64,000 bases of DNA from Halopiger xanaduensis SH-6 (GCF_000217715.1 NC_015658.1:62001-126000), one strand, 5' to 3'; positions 24,910-34,714 are shown, counted from the stretch's first letter. The notes: generated from the letters alone by a model not told the origin. Made by a program: numbers and translations.

Positions 24910-27237
24910 TTACTCGACGCGCGTCTCGCTGAAGAAGCGGTTTCCACTGGCGGGAACGAGCCGCTTCTCGCCGCCGATCTCGACGGCGGCTGCCGCTCGG
25001 ATGTCAGCAGCAGAGTGGCCGACCCGAAGCTCGTACTCGCCGGGGTGGGCGGTCAGTTCTTCCGTTTCGTCGAGGAAGGCGAGCTGCGCCGCACCGAGTT
25101 CGACCGTGACGCGAGTCCGCTCGCCCGGTTCGAGGAAGACCCGTTCGAAGGCGCGCAGTTGCTGGACGGGCCGCGCGAGCGGCGGGTTCTGCGCGTGAGT
25201 GTACCACTGGACGACCTCGTGGCCGGCATGGTCGCCGACGTTTTCGACCGTCACGCTCGCTTCGATCGTCCCTGCGGGGCCGACCTCGTCAGCCGCGAGC
25301 TCGACATCGCCGTACACGAACGTCGTGTAGCTTTCGCCGTGGCCGAACGGGAAGAGCGCATCGCCGGGCGCGTAGACGTAATCACCGCTGACCGCGTTGG
25401 GATTGCGGTTGTAGTTGATCGGCAGCTGTCCGGCGTCGCGGGGAAGCGATACCGGGAGGCGGCCGCTCGGATTGTGGTCGCCGACCAGCACGTCCGCGAT
25501 TCCGGCACCGCCCTCCTCGCCCGGCAACCACGCGTGGGCGATCGTCGGCACGGATTCGGCGACGTCGGTCAGCGCGTGGGGCTTCCCGCTCACGACGACG
25601 GCGACGACCGGCGTGTCCGTCTCTGCGACGGCCTCGAGGAGTCGTTCTTGGACGCCGGGGAGCCCGAGATCGGTGACGTCGCGCCCCTCGCCGCTGGTCG
25701 AGATCGTCGGCCGGTGGACGCGGTCGTCGTCGGCGTCGCTGAAGTCGATCGTCGAGTTCGCCCCGACGAACGCGACGGCCACGTCCACGTTTTCGACCGC
25801 CGCGACCGCCTCGTCGATGCCGTCGGTTGACGGGCCGGTGAGCGTACACCCCGGCGCGTGCGCGACGGCGTCGGACCCGAAGCGATCCTCGAGCGCCGAC
25901 AGCGGCGAGACGATGTCGATCCCGGCGTCCGCGTCGTCGAGTTCGGGGAAGTGGGCGAGGTAGGCGTAGTCGCCGAGCAGCCCCTCCGTCGCGTCAGCCT
26001 TCGGCCCGATCGCGGCGATCGAGTCGACGTCCGCGGGGTCGATCGGGAGAACGTCGGCCTCGTCCTGCAGGAGCGTCACCGACTCGCGGGCGGCCCGCCG
26101 CGCGAGCGCCCGCTGGTCGTCGGTCTCGAAGGCGTCCTCGACCGCGTCGGGATCGACGGGGTCGGCCTCGAACAGTCCCTTTCGGAACTTGGTGCGGAGC
26201 ACGCGGCGGACGGACTCGTCGACCGTCTCCGCTGCGATCGTCCCGTCGTCGACGGCTGCGACGAGTTCCTCGTAGGCGTCGATGCTCGAGAGTTCGACGT
26301 CGATCCCCGCCTCGAGCGCCATGATCGCCGCCTCGCGGTCGTCGTCGGCCACTTCGTGCTCGCTGCGCAGTTTCGTGACCGTCCCGTAGTCGGCGACGAC
26401 GACGCCGTCGAAGCCCCACCGCTCGCGCAGCAGTTCCGTGAGCAAGTAGCGAGAACTCCCGCAGGGGACGCCGTCGAGGTCGTGGTAGGCGTTCATCACC
26501 GATTCGGCGCCGGCCGCTTTCACGGCGGCCTCGAAGGGGAACAGGTGCTCGCGGAGCGCACGCGGGCCGAGCGAGACGGACGCGCGGTTCTTTCCGCCCG
26601 AGGGCGCGCCGTGGCCCACGAAGTGTTTGAGCGTCGCCGAGATTCCTTCCTCGGGGCCGTCACCCTGCAGCCCCGACACGTACGCGCAGGCCATCCGGGC
26701 GACGAGGTACTGGTCCTCGCCGAAGGTCTCCTCGGTCCGCCCCCATCGGTGATCGCGCGCGAGATCCAGCACCGGCGAGAGCGCGTGGACCGCGCCGATC
26801 GCCCGCAACTGCGTGCGGATCTCCGTCGTGATCTCTTCGACCAGATCGGGCGACCACGTGCTCGCGAGCCCGATCGACTGCGGGAACGTCGTCCCGCCGG
26901 GACCCATGTAGCCGCTGAGACACTCCTCGTGGGGGGCTGCGGGAATTCCCAGGCGAGTCTCGGCGAGGATCCCCTGTGCCGCGTTCGCGACTTCCGCGGC
27001 ATCGCGCGGCGAGAGGTTCCCCTCGCCGCCGATGCGGGTGATCTGGCCGGTGCCGCCCGCGAGGACCTCCTCTGCCCGCTCGCGGTCGAACTCGCCGTCG
27101 GAGAGCAGTTCCGAGGCCGGGATCGACCCTAGCTGGGCGACCTTCTCCTCGAGAGTCATCCGCTCGAGCAGGTCGTCGGTGCGCCGCGCGGGCGACAGCG
27201 ACGGATCTCGATACGCCGGTCTGGTATCGTCTGGCAT
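24910..27237 (-). CDS. GH3 family beta-glycosidase (copy 2)
   Basis: Beta-glycosidase of 775 aa, probably cytosolic as no signal is seen. The barrel carries MTLEEKVAQL, DHRWGRTEETFGED and KHF, with nucleophile Asp283 in VVVADYG. An alpha/beta sandwich (IAAIGPKAD onward) and a C-terminal fibronectin-III-like domain follow. The ETRLGIPAAPHEECLSG substrate loop resembles GH3 beta-xylosidase/beta-glucosidase members of the xylan-active type, so its substrate likely differs from that of copy 1. The frame is open to 27282, but the ATG at 27237 gives the normal start for the family (MPDDTRPAYRDP). It shares a 200-bp divergent promoter region with the first pectate lyase. Confidence 0.9.
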   Translation of the reverse strand: MPDDTRPAYRDPSLSPARRTDDLLERMTLEEKVAQLGSIPASELLSDGEFDRERAEEVLAGGTGQITRIGGEGNLSPRDAAEVANAAQGILAETRLGIPAAPHEECLSGYMGPGGTTFPQSIGLASTWSPDLVEEITTEIRTQLRAIGAVHALSPVLDLARDHRWGRTEETFGEDQYLVARMACAYVSGLQGDGPEEGISATLKHFVGHGAPSGGKNRASVSLGPRALREHLFPFEAAVKAAGAESVMNAYHDLDGVPCGSSRYLLTELLRERWGFDGVVVADYGTVTKLRSEHEVADDDREAAIMALEAGIDVELSSIDAYEELVAAVDDGTIAAETVDESVRRVLRTKFRKGLFEADPVDPDAVEDAFETDDQRALARRAARESVTLLQDEADVLPIDPADVDSIAAIGPKADATEGLLGDYAYLAHFPELDDADAGIDIVSPLSALEDRFGSDAVAHAPGCTLTGPSTDGIDEAVAAVENVDVAVAFVGANSTIDFSDADDDRVHRPTISTSGEGRDVTDLGLPGVQERLLEAVAETDTPVVAVVVSGKPHALTDVAESVPTIAHAWLPGEEGGAGIADVLVGDHNPSGRLPVSLPRDAGQLPINYNRNPNAVSGDYVYAPGDALFPFGHGESYTTFVYGDVELAADEVGPAGTIEASVTVENVGDHAGHEVVQWYTHAQNPPLARPVQQLRAFERVFLEPGERTRVTVELGAAQLAFLDETEELTAHPGEYELRVGHSAADIRAAAAVEIGGEKRLVPASGNRFFSETRVE

Positions 27238-27437
27238 ACCAATGCGCGTGTCATCGATCGTGAAAAGTACTCCGGTCGTCACGACTCGAGGAACAGCGAG
27301 GGGCGAGTCCGCTACGACGGGAACGTAGAACCTCTAGAAGCGGCTCGCGGCACCGTTAGCAGAAATAACCGCTCGTGATAGTCACCGGCAAAAGACTTAT
27401 CAAATAAATCGTGATACTGTCGGCTCGGTGCGAGCCA
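27238..27437. promoter_or_regulatory. Divergent promoter region, GH3 / PL1
   Basis: About 200 bp between divergent genes. On the plus strand, TTATCAAATAAAT (27397-27409) is about 30 bp before the PL1 ATG and acts as its TATA region; just upstream is GTGATAGTCAC (27375-27385), a short palindrome. CTACG-ACGGGAA-CGTAG (27312-27328) is another palindrome and includes one ACGGGAAC half-site of the GTTCCC motif. Confidence 0.45.
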
Positions 27438-29564
27438 ATGACACAGCACAGACGCGCGTTTCTGCGCACGATCGGAGCGGGGAGTCTCGGCATCGCCGCG
27501 GGCGCGGCGATCAGTAACACCGCAGCGGCGGCGACGGTTATCACGATGGAAGGCGGCGGTGCGGACATCTGGAGCACCGAAGACGCCTTCCACTACTACT
27601 ACCAGTCGCTCGCCGGCGACTTCGACGTCGTCGTCCACAGCCTCGGCGTCGAGAACACGGATCCGTGGGCCAAAGGCGGGCTCATGGTTCGGGACTCGCT
27701 TTCGGCCGACGCGGCCAACGCGATGGTCCGGCACCGACCCAACGGCGAAGCGTCGCTCCAGTGGCGATCCGACGCCGGGGCCGAGTCCGACAGCATGGAC
27801 GCGATCCAGGCGGACTGGCTACGGCTCCGACGCAGCGGTGCGACGATCGAGGCATACGGCTCCCCCGACGGCGAGAACTGGACCGACCTCGGAACGCTCG
27901 AGGGCGACGACGTCGCCCTCGGAGACGAGGTTTACGTCGGACTGGCCGTCACGAGCCACGACACTGGCACGCTCGGAACGGCGACGTTCAAAGACCTCGA
28001 GGGGCTCTCGCTCGAGGAAATGACGAACCGGGATATCGGCGACGTCGAAGTCTCGGGCAGCGTCTCGACCGAGGAGGGCGTTCCCTTCGCTTCGACGGGC
28101 GAGGCGACCGACGTCACGGCGGACGGCGGTACCCTTCACGGAACGCTCGACGATCTCGGCGGCGCCGACGCGGCCGACTGTTACTTCGAGTATCGGGAGG
28201 TCCCGCGCGAGTCCTGGCAGCGAACGGACGCACAGACGCTCTCGGAGTCCGGATCGTTCAGCGCCGAGGTTTCGGGGCTCGACACCCGCCGCTACTACGA
28301 GTTCCGCGCGGCCGTCGAGGCCGGCGACGGCGACGAGGCCGTCGGCTCGACTGTACAGTTCGCGACGCCGAGCGAGTCGAACGGCTCCGGCGGCGACGGC
28401 GGGCCGGAGAGCAAGTCGCACTTCGAGCCCGACGACGGGTTCGCGACCGCCGCCGAGTGGCTCGACGACGAGACGCCGATCGTCACGGTCCGCGAACCCG
28501 CGCGGCGCCAACTGCGGGCCGCGCTGCAGGTCGACGGCCCTCGCCTCGTCGTCTTCGAGACCAGCGGCACGATCGACCTCGGCGCTCGCACGCTCGAGAT
28601 TCCGAACGACGAGTGTTACGTCGCGGGCCAGACCGCGCCGTCGCCGGGGATCACGCTGATCCGCGGCGGCCTCTACGTCGAGGCAGACGACTGCGTCGTC
28701 CAGCACATCCGCGTTCGACCGGGCGACGCCGACCAGGACGTCGGCTGGGAACCCGACGCCATGCACACGGGCGACGACACGGAAAACAACGTCATCGATC
28801 ACTGCACGGCGACGTGGGGGATCGACGAGAACCTCTCGGTCGGCTACGACACGAAAGATACGACGCTTTCGAACTGTCTGATCGCCGAACCGCTCAACGA
28901 CGCCACGCACCCGAAGGGACCGCACGGCTACGGGACCCTCGTCGGCGACGGCGCCGAGAACGTCGCCATCCTCGGCAGCGTGTACGCGTACAACGTCGAC
29001 CGGAATCCGCGGCTGAAGGAGGGAACCGAGACGGTCCTCGTCAACAATCTCATCCACCACTACAAGGACGGCGTCTGGATGGATCCGGACACGGACGCCA
29101 GCATCGAGGGCAACGTCTTCGAGCAACCGCAGAGCGACCAGCCTAACGTCTTCGGGGACGGCGAGGCCTTCGTCTCCGACAACATCCCGTACTGGGACGA
29201 CGACCGCGAGATGGTCGGCGACGGCATCACCGAACTCGAGGAGCGGCCCCTCTGGCCCGACGATCTCGAGGCGATGCCGGCCGCGAAGACCCGGTGGCAC
29301 AACCTCGCGAACGTCGGCGCTCGACCGGCCGATCGAACCGAACACGACTGGCGGCTCATCAAAGACGTCTGGACCGGCGACGGCGAACGGATCGACAGTC
29401 AGGAGGAGGTCGGCGGCTATCCGGACCTGCCCGAGAACACGCACGAACTGCGCGTCCCCGAGAGCGGGACCCGCGCGTGGCTCCGCTCGTGGACCCGTCG
29501 CGTCGAAGCCGGCCGGTCGCACGGGGCCGGTCGGTCGCCGTCGAAACCCGGCCGTCACGAGTAA
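27438..29564 (+). CDS. Tat-exported pectate-lyase-like enzyme (PL1 type, copy 1)
   Basis: Secreted multi-domain protein of 708 aa expected to cleave pectate by beta-elimination. N-terminal Tat signal (HRRAFLRTIGAGSLG, ending in the AAAA region about residue 30). Residues about 33-200 form a concanavalin/DUF1349-like beta-sandwich (HYYYQSLAGDFDVVV, GLMVRDS). A fibronectin-III-like domain (about 215-311) and a Gly-rich linker follow. Then a right-handed beta-helix (about 328-690) with PL1-type stretches: PRLVVFETSGTIDL, AGQTAPSPGITL, DHCTATWGIDENLSVGYD, and NNLIHH. The start follows from the ATG at 27438 and the TATA at 27397-27409. It is a full-length paralogue of 43821-45977 but ends differently. 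Activity on pectate versus related polymers is inferred. Confidence 0.85.
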   Translation: MTQHRRAFLRTIGAGSLGIAAGAAISNTAAAATVITMEGGGADIWSTEDAFHYYYQSLAGDFDVVVHSLGVENTDPWAKGGLMVRDSLSADAANAMVRHRPNGEASLQWRSDAGAESDSMDAIQADWLRLRRSGATIEAYGSPDGENWTDLGTLEGDDVALGDEVYVGLAVTSHDTGTLGTATFKDLEGLSLEEMTNRDIGDVEVSGSVSTEEGVPFASTGEATDVTADGGTLHGTLDDLGGADAADCYFEYREVPRESWQRTDAQTLSESGSFSAEVSGLDTRRYYEFRAAVEAGDGDEAVGSTVQFATPSESNGSGGDGGPESKSHFEPDDGFATAAEWLDDETPIVTVREPARRQLRAALQVDGPRLVVFETSGTIDLGARTLEIPNDECYVAGQTAPSPGITLIRGGLYVEADDCVVQHIRVRPGDADQDVGWEPDAMHTGDDTENNVIDHCTATWGIDENLSVGYDTKDTTLSNCLIAEPLNDATHPKGPHGYGTLVGDGAENVAILGSVYAYNVDRNPRLKEGTETVLVNNLIHHYKDGVWMDPDTDASIEGNVFEQPQSDQPNVFGDGEAFVSDNIPYWDDDREMVGDGITELEERPLWPDDLEAMPAAKTRWHNLANVGARPADRTEHDWRLIKDVWTGDGERIDSQEEVGGYPDLPENTHELRVPESGTRAWLRSWTRRVEAGRSHGAGRSPSKPGRHE

Positions 29565-29754
29565 CGGCCGCGGAACTGTAACCCGACCGGAACTGACTCG
29601 AGACGCCCTATTCTTTCGCTGCACCGCGTTCGCGTACCGATCGCGATCGAAGTGCTTGCTGCCGGATCTCGTTCGCAGACGCATGCCGGGCGAGGACCGT
29701 AACCGCGGTTCATACCGGATAAACGTTTAATATCCCGTGGCTGGATTCCCGACT

Positions 29755-29952
29755 ATGGGACTGCTGCAATCCGCCTCGAGGCTCCTGTTCGGGATCGACG
29801 TCCTCTTCTTGCTCTTGCTCGGGTTCTCGTTCATCTACATCGAACCCGGCACGGGACCGTTCGTCGTGGCGACGCTGACGCTCGTTCCGATCGGTTTGAC
29901 GCTCGTCGGTAGCCTAATCGTGCTGTACACCGGCTGGGAGCCGTTCGAATAA
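29755..29952 (+). CDS. Small two-helix membrane protein
   Basis: Protein of 65 aa with two hydrophobic segments (about residues 11-32 and 38-60), the first rich in Leu and Phe. TTTAATAT at 29725-29732 lies 23-30 bp before this ATG, supporting a leaderless start here rather than at the GTG at 29737. No family recognised. It lies just upstream of the second Opp-type importer, but has its own promoter. Confidence 0.6.
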   Translation: MGLLQSASRLLFGIDVLFLLLLGFSFIYIEPGTGPFVVATLTLVPIGLTLVGSLIVLYTGWEPFE

Positions 29953-30013
29953 CCGGTCGATGTCCCGGACCGAACGGTCACGTTTGTACTAGATTATCCG
30001 TTATAGATGGGAT

Positions 30014-30046
30014 ACATTAATTAGGGTAGTCACACAACCATGTGTG
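30014..30046 (+). promoter_or_regulatory. Promoter and CACACA/TGTGTG palindrome of the second Opp operon
   Basis: ATTAATTA (about 30016-30023) is the TATA region. CACACA-ACCA-TGTGTG (30031-30046) is a perfect palindrome with a 4-bp centre and would overlap the transcription start, a common place for a repressor site. Confidence 0.4.
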
Positions 30047-30056
30047 CAACGATACC

Positions 30057-31061
30057 ATGCCAAACATAGGTTGGCGAATCCGTCGAATCGGACAATCAGT
30101 GTTCACGCTGTGGGCGGTGTTGACGCTGACGTTCGTTCTGGTTCGGCTGTTACCCGGGAATCCGATGGGCGCGATGATAGAGCAGTTGATCCAACAGGGC
30201 GTCAATCCGGCTCGCGCTCGCGAGCTCGTCTCGATGCGGTTGAGCGTCGATCCGAACAAGCCGATTCCGCTCGCGTACGCCGATTATATGGCCAACATGC
30301 TCCAGGGTAATCTGGGAATGTCGATGTACTACTCGGAGCCGGTCGTCGATATTATCGCGCGGGCGCTCCCCTGGACGCTGTTCGTGTTGAGCTGGTCGCT
30401 TTTCATCAGTTTCTTCCTCGGCGTCGTCGTCGGGGCGCTGATGGCCTACTGGGAGGGCGGCAAGCTCGACGTCGGACTCACGTCGTGGGCGATCATGATG
30501 GGGTCGATCCCCTACTACGTGCTCGCGCTCTTGCTGTTGATCTTCTGCGCCTACCGGTGGGGGATCTTCCCGACGAGCGGTCGCCAACCGACCGGCGTCC
30601 CGCCCGGGTTCAACTGGGCGTACATCTCCGGCATCGTCCACCACGCCGCGCTGCCGGTGATGTCGATGCTGGTCGCGTCGGGCGTCGCCTCGCTCGGCAT
30701 GCGCGGGAACAGTATTCGCGTTCTCGGCGAGGATTACCTCCGCGTGGCGCGGCTGCGCGGGCTCTCCGATCTGACGATCTCGACGCAGTACGTCGCCCGC
30801 AACGCCGTGCTCCCGATGTACACGGCGTTCCTGATCAGCATCGGCGAGATGTTCGGCGGCTCCGTGGTCTTGGAGCAGGTGTTCTCCTACCGCGGCCTCG
30901 GCTGGTACATGCTGTCCGCCACCTACCAGCGCGACTATCCGCTGATGATGGGCATGTTCACCGTCATTACGATCGCGGTCGTCATCGCGCTGCTGATCGC
31001 CGACCTCACGTACTCGTTCGTGGATCCGCGAGCGGGAGGGCAGGAGAGTGAATCGTACTGA
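30057..31061 (+). CDS. Opp/Dpp-type ABC importer permease B (second importer)
   Basis: Inner-membrane permease of 334 aa: first helix (residues about 10-32, FTLWAVLTLTFVLVRLLPGN), a loop containing YADYMANMLQGNLGMSM, five more helices, and the EAA loop RVARLRGLSDLTIS. It is homologous to 15405-16430. The frame also opens at a GTG at 30042, which the TATA position would allow; the ATG at 30057 matches the usual N-terminus, so the start is slightly uncertain. First gene of the order permease B, permease C, fused ATPase. A 159-bp gap with two GC-rich hairpins separates it from permease C. Confidence 0.92.
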   Translation: MPNIGWRIRRIGQSVFTLWAVLTLTFVLVRLLPGNPMGAMIEQLIQQGVNPARARELVSMRLSVDPNKPIPLAYADYMANMLQGNLGMSMYYSEPVVDIIARALPWTLFVLSWSLFISFFLGVVVGALMAYWEGGKLDVGLTSWAIMMGSIPYYVLALLLLIFCAYRWGIFPTSGRQPTGVPPGFNWAYISGIVHHAALPVMSMLVASGVASLGMRGNSIRVLGEDYLRVARLRGLSDLTISTQYVARNAVLPMYTAFLISIGEMFGGSVVLEQVFSYRGLGWYMLSATYQRDYPLMMGMFTVITIAVVIALLIADLTYSFVDPRAGGQESESY

Positions 31062-31070
31062 ACCGCGGGC

Positions 31071-31125
31071 GGCCGGACTGCCGGCCCCCGTCCGACAGCC
31101 CTCGAGCGCGAGCGCGTTCGAGGGC
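31071..31125 (+). terminator. Two tandem GC-rich hairpins inside the importer operon
   Basis: GGCCGG-ACTG-CCGGCC (31071-31086) lies 9 bp after the permease B stop codon. A second hairpin with 8-bp arms GCCCTCGA / TCGAGGGC (31098-31105 and 31118-31125) follows. There is no T-tract, so attenuation or transcript processing between the two permease genes is as likely as true termination. Confidence 0.35.
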
Positions 31126-31220
31126 CACTCGCAACGCCAGCACGAAACGCCACACATGACGCAGGTTACGACCCGAACCAAGCCGCGCGACTCGAGCGCG
31201 GCCGTGACGGAGGTGAACCG

Positions 31221-32348
31221 ATGACGAACCGGAACGACGACTCGACGGCCACGAGCGACGGTGCGGACCCGTTCGCCGACTGGGAGGAACCGGACCGAGA
31301 CCGGGACGCGGACGCGCGGACGGACGGCGGCAACGTGAGCTCCCCGTTCGAAGTCGTCTCGGAGTACGAGGAATCTCGCGGCGATCGGCTCCGAAAACTG
31401 TACGACACCTACGTCTATGCGCCGATCGCCATCATCTGGCGCGACTGGCGGGCGCGGATCGGCTTCACCATCATCATGTTTTACCTCCTGATGGGCATCG
31501 TCGGTCCGTACCTGATCGAACCGACCCAGGTGACGGAGGGGCCGGCGCTGGTCCAACCGTTCGAGAGCTGGGAGTACCCCCTCGGGACGGACAAGATGGG
31601 TCGGGACCTGCTGTCCCAGACGGTCCACTCGACCTCGACGATCCTCAAGATGATCGCGTCGGGCGCTCTGGTCACCGTCGCCGTCGGCACCCTCATCGGC
31701 GGCGTCGCGGGGTACAAGGGCGGCGCGACCGACACGGTCCTGAGTTCGATCACGGACGTCTTCATCAATCTTCCAGGGTTCCCGCTCGTGATGATTCTGG
31801 CCGCGCTGTTGCCCGTCGGCGACAACCCGTACATGGTCGGCGTGCTGCTGAGCGTCGGCGCGTGGGGCGGCCTCGCACGGGCGATCCGCTCGCAGGTGCT
31901 TACCATCCGCCACGAGTCGTACGTCGAGGCGGCCCGCGGAATGGGCATCCCCACCCACCGCATCGTATTCAAGGAGATCATCCCGCAGCTGATGCCGTAC
32001 GTGGTGATCAACCTCACGAACGCCGCCCGGCGCGTCATCTTCGAGGCGGTCGCGCTGTACTACCTCGCCATCTTGCCGTTCTCCTCCTCGAGTGTGAACT
32101 GGGGCGTCATGCTCAACCAGGCGTACCAGGAGGGGGCCTACTACACGGCCGGCGCGCTCCACTGGTTTATCGTCCCGATGGTGACCATCATCGGCATCTC
32201 GATCGGCCTGATCCTGCTCGGCCAGTCGCTCGACCGCGTCTTCAACCCGCGCGTCCGTGCCCGTCACGAGAAGACGACTGGCGAGGGCGGCGAGCCGGAC
32301 GCCGACGAACCGGAAGAACAGAACACGAACGTCGTCGGTGGAATCTAA
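31221..32348 (+). CDS. Opp/Dpp-type ABC importer permease C (second importer)
   Basis: Inner-membrane permease of 375 aa with a long acidic cytosolic N-terminus (about 75 aa), a first helix in IGFTIIMFYLLMGIVGPYL, the family loop PLGTDKMGRD, further helices and the EAA loop (EAARGMGIPTHRI). A clear Shine-Dalgarno sequence (GGAGGTGA) lies a few bases before the ATG, which fits an internal operon gene. Paralogous to 14338-15405. Only 12 bp separate it from the fused ATPase gene. Confidence 0.93.
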   Translation: MTNRNDDSTATSDGADPFADWEEPDRDRDADARTDGGNVSSPFEVVSEYEESRGDRLRKLYDTYVYAPIAIIWRDWRARIGFTIIMFYLLMGIVGPYLIEPTQVTEGPALVQPFESWEYPLGTDKMGRDLLSQTVHSTSTILKMIASGALVTVAVGTLIGGVAGYKGGATDTVLSSITDVFINLPGFPLVMILAALLPVGDNPYMVGVLLSVGAWGGLARAIRSQVLTIRHESYVEAARGMGIPTHRIVFKEIIPQLMPYVVINLTNAARRVIFEAVALYYLAILPFSSSSVNWGVMLNQAYQEGAYYTAGALHWFIVPMVTIIGISIGLILLGQSLDRVFNPRVRARHEKTTGEGGEPDADEPEEQNTNVVGGI

Positions 32349-32360
32349 CTACCCGAACCA

Positions 32361-34571
32361 ATGACCGTTTCACAAACCTCACAACCCGAACTCGACCGCA
32401 GTATCGAGACGACAGACCCGATTCTCGAAGTGCGAAACGCGTCCGTCACGTTCGATATGAACCGCGGCCAGTCGCGGGTCCTCGACGACGTCGATATCGA
32501 CATCGAACGCAACGAGGTCTTAGGAATCGTCGGCGAGAGCGGCAGCGGCAAGTCGATGCTCGCGTCGGCGCTGCTCGACGCCGTCGTCGATCCGGGACTG
32601 CTCAGCGGCGAGATCACGTACCGTCCACCCGACGGCGACCCGATAGACGTCCTCGAGCTCGACAAAGACGAACTCAAGGAGTTCCGCTGGGAGGAGGTCT
32701 CGATGGTCTTCCAGGGGGCGATGAGTTCGTTCAATCCCGTTCGGAAGATCCGCACCCACTTCGTCGAGACGCTGAGCGCCCACGATTACAACGTCGAAGA
32801 GGGGATGCGACGCACCCGCGGCATCCTCGAGGACCTCTACCTCGATCCCGACCGAGTGCTCAGTTCGTACCCCCACGAACTCTCCGGCGGGATGAAACAG
32901 CGGGCGCTGATCGCGCTCTCGCTCGTCCTCGAGCCCGAAGTATTGGTGATGGACGAGCCGACCGCCGCGCTCGACCTGCTGATGCAGCGGTCGATCATCT
33001 CGCTGCTCGAGGAGATCAAGGAGCAGTACGACCTGACGATCGTGTTCATCACCCACGACCTGCCGCTGGTCGCGGATATCGCGGATCGGGTCGGGGTGCT
33101 GTACGCCTTCGAGTTCGTCGAACTCGGCCCGACCGACGAGATCCTCGAGGATCCTGCGCACCCGTACACGCGGCTCCTCCTCAAGTCGACGCCGAACCTC
33201 GCCGCACCGATCGAATCGATGCGTCCGGTCGAGGGGAGCGCACCGGACCCGGTGAGCGTTCCGTCCGGCTGTTCGTTCCACCCCCGGTGTCCGATCGGCG
33301 ACTCGGCGTGCGAGGTCGACGCGCCCGGGCCGTACGACGTCAACGACGATCACCACGTCCACTGCCACTACTGGGAGGAGGCCACCGAACGGATCTCGAT
33401 GGACACCGACGTCGAGTCGGCAGAAGACGACGACCTGATCGGCATGGACGACTCGAGCGTCACCGGGCGGACGCGGTCGCGCTCGTCGCGGACCGGCGAG
33501 CCGGTGGTGTCGCTCGACGACGTCGAGGTCCACTTCGAGACGGAAGGCGGCTTCCTCGACGTGTTCTCCGATTCCGACGTCGTCAAAGCCGTCGACGGCA
33601 TTTCGTTCGACATCTACGAGAACGACGTGGTCGTTCTCGTCGGCGAATCCGGCTGCGGGAAGACGACGCTCGGCAAGACCGCCATCGGGCTGCAGGAGCC
33701 CACCGGCGGCAGCGTCCGCTACCGCGGCCACGACATCTGGGACGTGAAGGCGAACGGCAGCGAGGAGACGAGCTGGGCGGAGATCCGCCGGTCGCTGCAG
33801 ATCGTCCACCAGGACCCCGGCAGCGCGCTGAATCCCAACCGCCGCGTTCGCCAGTCGCTCGAGGAGCCTCTCAGGCGCTGGAACAAGGAACTCGACGGCA
33901 ACGACCGAAAGCAGCGGATCTTGAGCCTGCTCGAGCACGTCGGCATGACGCCGCCAGAAGATTACATCGAACGCTACCCGCACCAACTGTCGGGCGGCGA
34001 GCAGCAGCGCGTCGCCCTGATCCGCGCGATGTTGATGAATCCGGAGGTCATCCTCGCGGACGAGCCGGTCTCGGCGCTGGACGTCTCCCTGCGCGTCGAG
34101 ATGATGGACCTGATGATCAAGCTGCAGGACACCTTCGACACGTCGTACCTGTTCGTCTCGCACGACCTCTCGAACGCCCGCTACATCACGGAGAAGACGG
34201 GCGGTCGGATCGGCGTCGTCTACCTGGGCGAACTCGTCGAGATCGGGCCGCCGGAACAGATCATCCACAACCCGCAGCATCCCTACACGAAGGCGCTGCG
34301 GTGGGCGACGCCGGAACTCGATCCCGAGGAGGAACGGGCCGAGGAAGCGCCGATCCGCGAGATCGACATCCCCGACCCGACGAATCCGCCGAGCGGCTGT
34401 CGCTACCACACCCGCTGTCCGGAGGCTCGAGAGGTCTGCCGGACCGAACGACCGGACGCGTACAGCGGGTCCGACGACGACCTCCACGAGGTGACGTGCT
34501 TCCGCGCGCTCGAGGACCACGAGTACTGGACCAGCGAGCCGATCACTGACGACGGCGGCGCGCCCGAGTAA
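32361..34571 (+). CDS. Fused double ATPase of the second Opp/Dpp-type importer (DppD-DppF fusion)
   Basis: Single chain of 736 aa with two complete ABC ATPases. Half 1 (about residues 20-340) has Walker A GESGSGKS at 58-65, LSGGMKQRAL and VMDEPTAALD, plus an oligopeptide-type Cys extension. An acidic linker (about 350-380, EDDDLIGMDDSS) follows. Half 2 (about 380-725) has GESGCGKT near 428-435, LSGGEQQRVAL and LADEPVSALD, and its own Cys extension. In the first importer the same two functions are separate overlapping genes (13280-14341 and 12198-13283). A frameshift or sequencing artefact is unlikely, because the linker reads smoothly and both halves are complete. It energises import by permeases B and C. 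Confidence 0.92.
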   Translation: MTVSQTSQPELDRSIETTDPILEVRNASVTFDMNRGQSRVLDDVDIDIERNEVLGIVGESGSGKSMLASALLDAVVDPGLLSGEITYRPPDGDPIDVLELDKDELKEFRWEEVSMVFQGAMSSFNPVRKIRTHFVETLSAHDYNVEEGMRRTRGILEDLYLDPDRVLSSYPHELSGGMKQRALIALSLVLEPEVLVMDEPTAALDLLMQRSIISLLEEIKEQYDLTIVFITHDLPLVADIADRVGVLYAFEFVELGPTDEILEDPAHPYTRLLLKSTPNLAAPIESMRPVEGSAPDPVSVPSGCSFHPRCPIGDSACEVDAPGPYDVNDDHHVHCHYWEEATERISMDTDVESAEDDDLIGMDDSSVTGRTRSRSSRTGEPVVSLDDVEVHFETEGGFLDVFSDSDVVKAVDGISFDIYENDVVVLVGESGCGKTTLGKTAIGLQEPTGGSVRYRGHDIWDVKANGSEETSWAEIRRSLQIVHQDPGSALNPNRRVRQSLEEPLRRWNKELDGNDRKQRILSLLEHVGMTPPEDYIERYPHQLSGGEQQRVALIRAMLMNPEVILADEPVSALDVSLRVEMMDLMIKLQDTFDTSYLFVSHDLSNARYITEKTGGRIGVVYLGELVEIGPPEQIIHNPQHPYTKALRWATPELDPEEERAEEAPIREIDIPDPTNPPSGCRYHTRCPEAREVCRTERPDAYSGSDDDLHEVTCFRALEDHEYWTSEPITDDGGAPE

Positions 34572-34714
34572 CGAGGCCGGCTCTCCTCAGTTGCCCGGCG
34601 CCCGTTCTCTGGGCCCGGACAGTAGCGCGGTCCGTGTGCCCCCTTGAGGACTTCTCGAGCACCGCGAAGCGGCGCGTCTCGCCGGTGAGGGGCAGCATCG
34701 TCTACCCTTCGATT

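Noticed and set aside
27312-27328. Palindrome CTACG-ACGGGAA-CGTAG considered as a member of the GTTCCC family
   Set aside because: Only one half-site (ACGGGAAC) matches; the arms belong to a different palindrome. Mentioned with the promoter region only.
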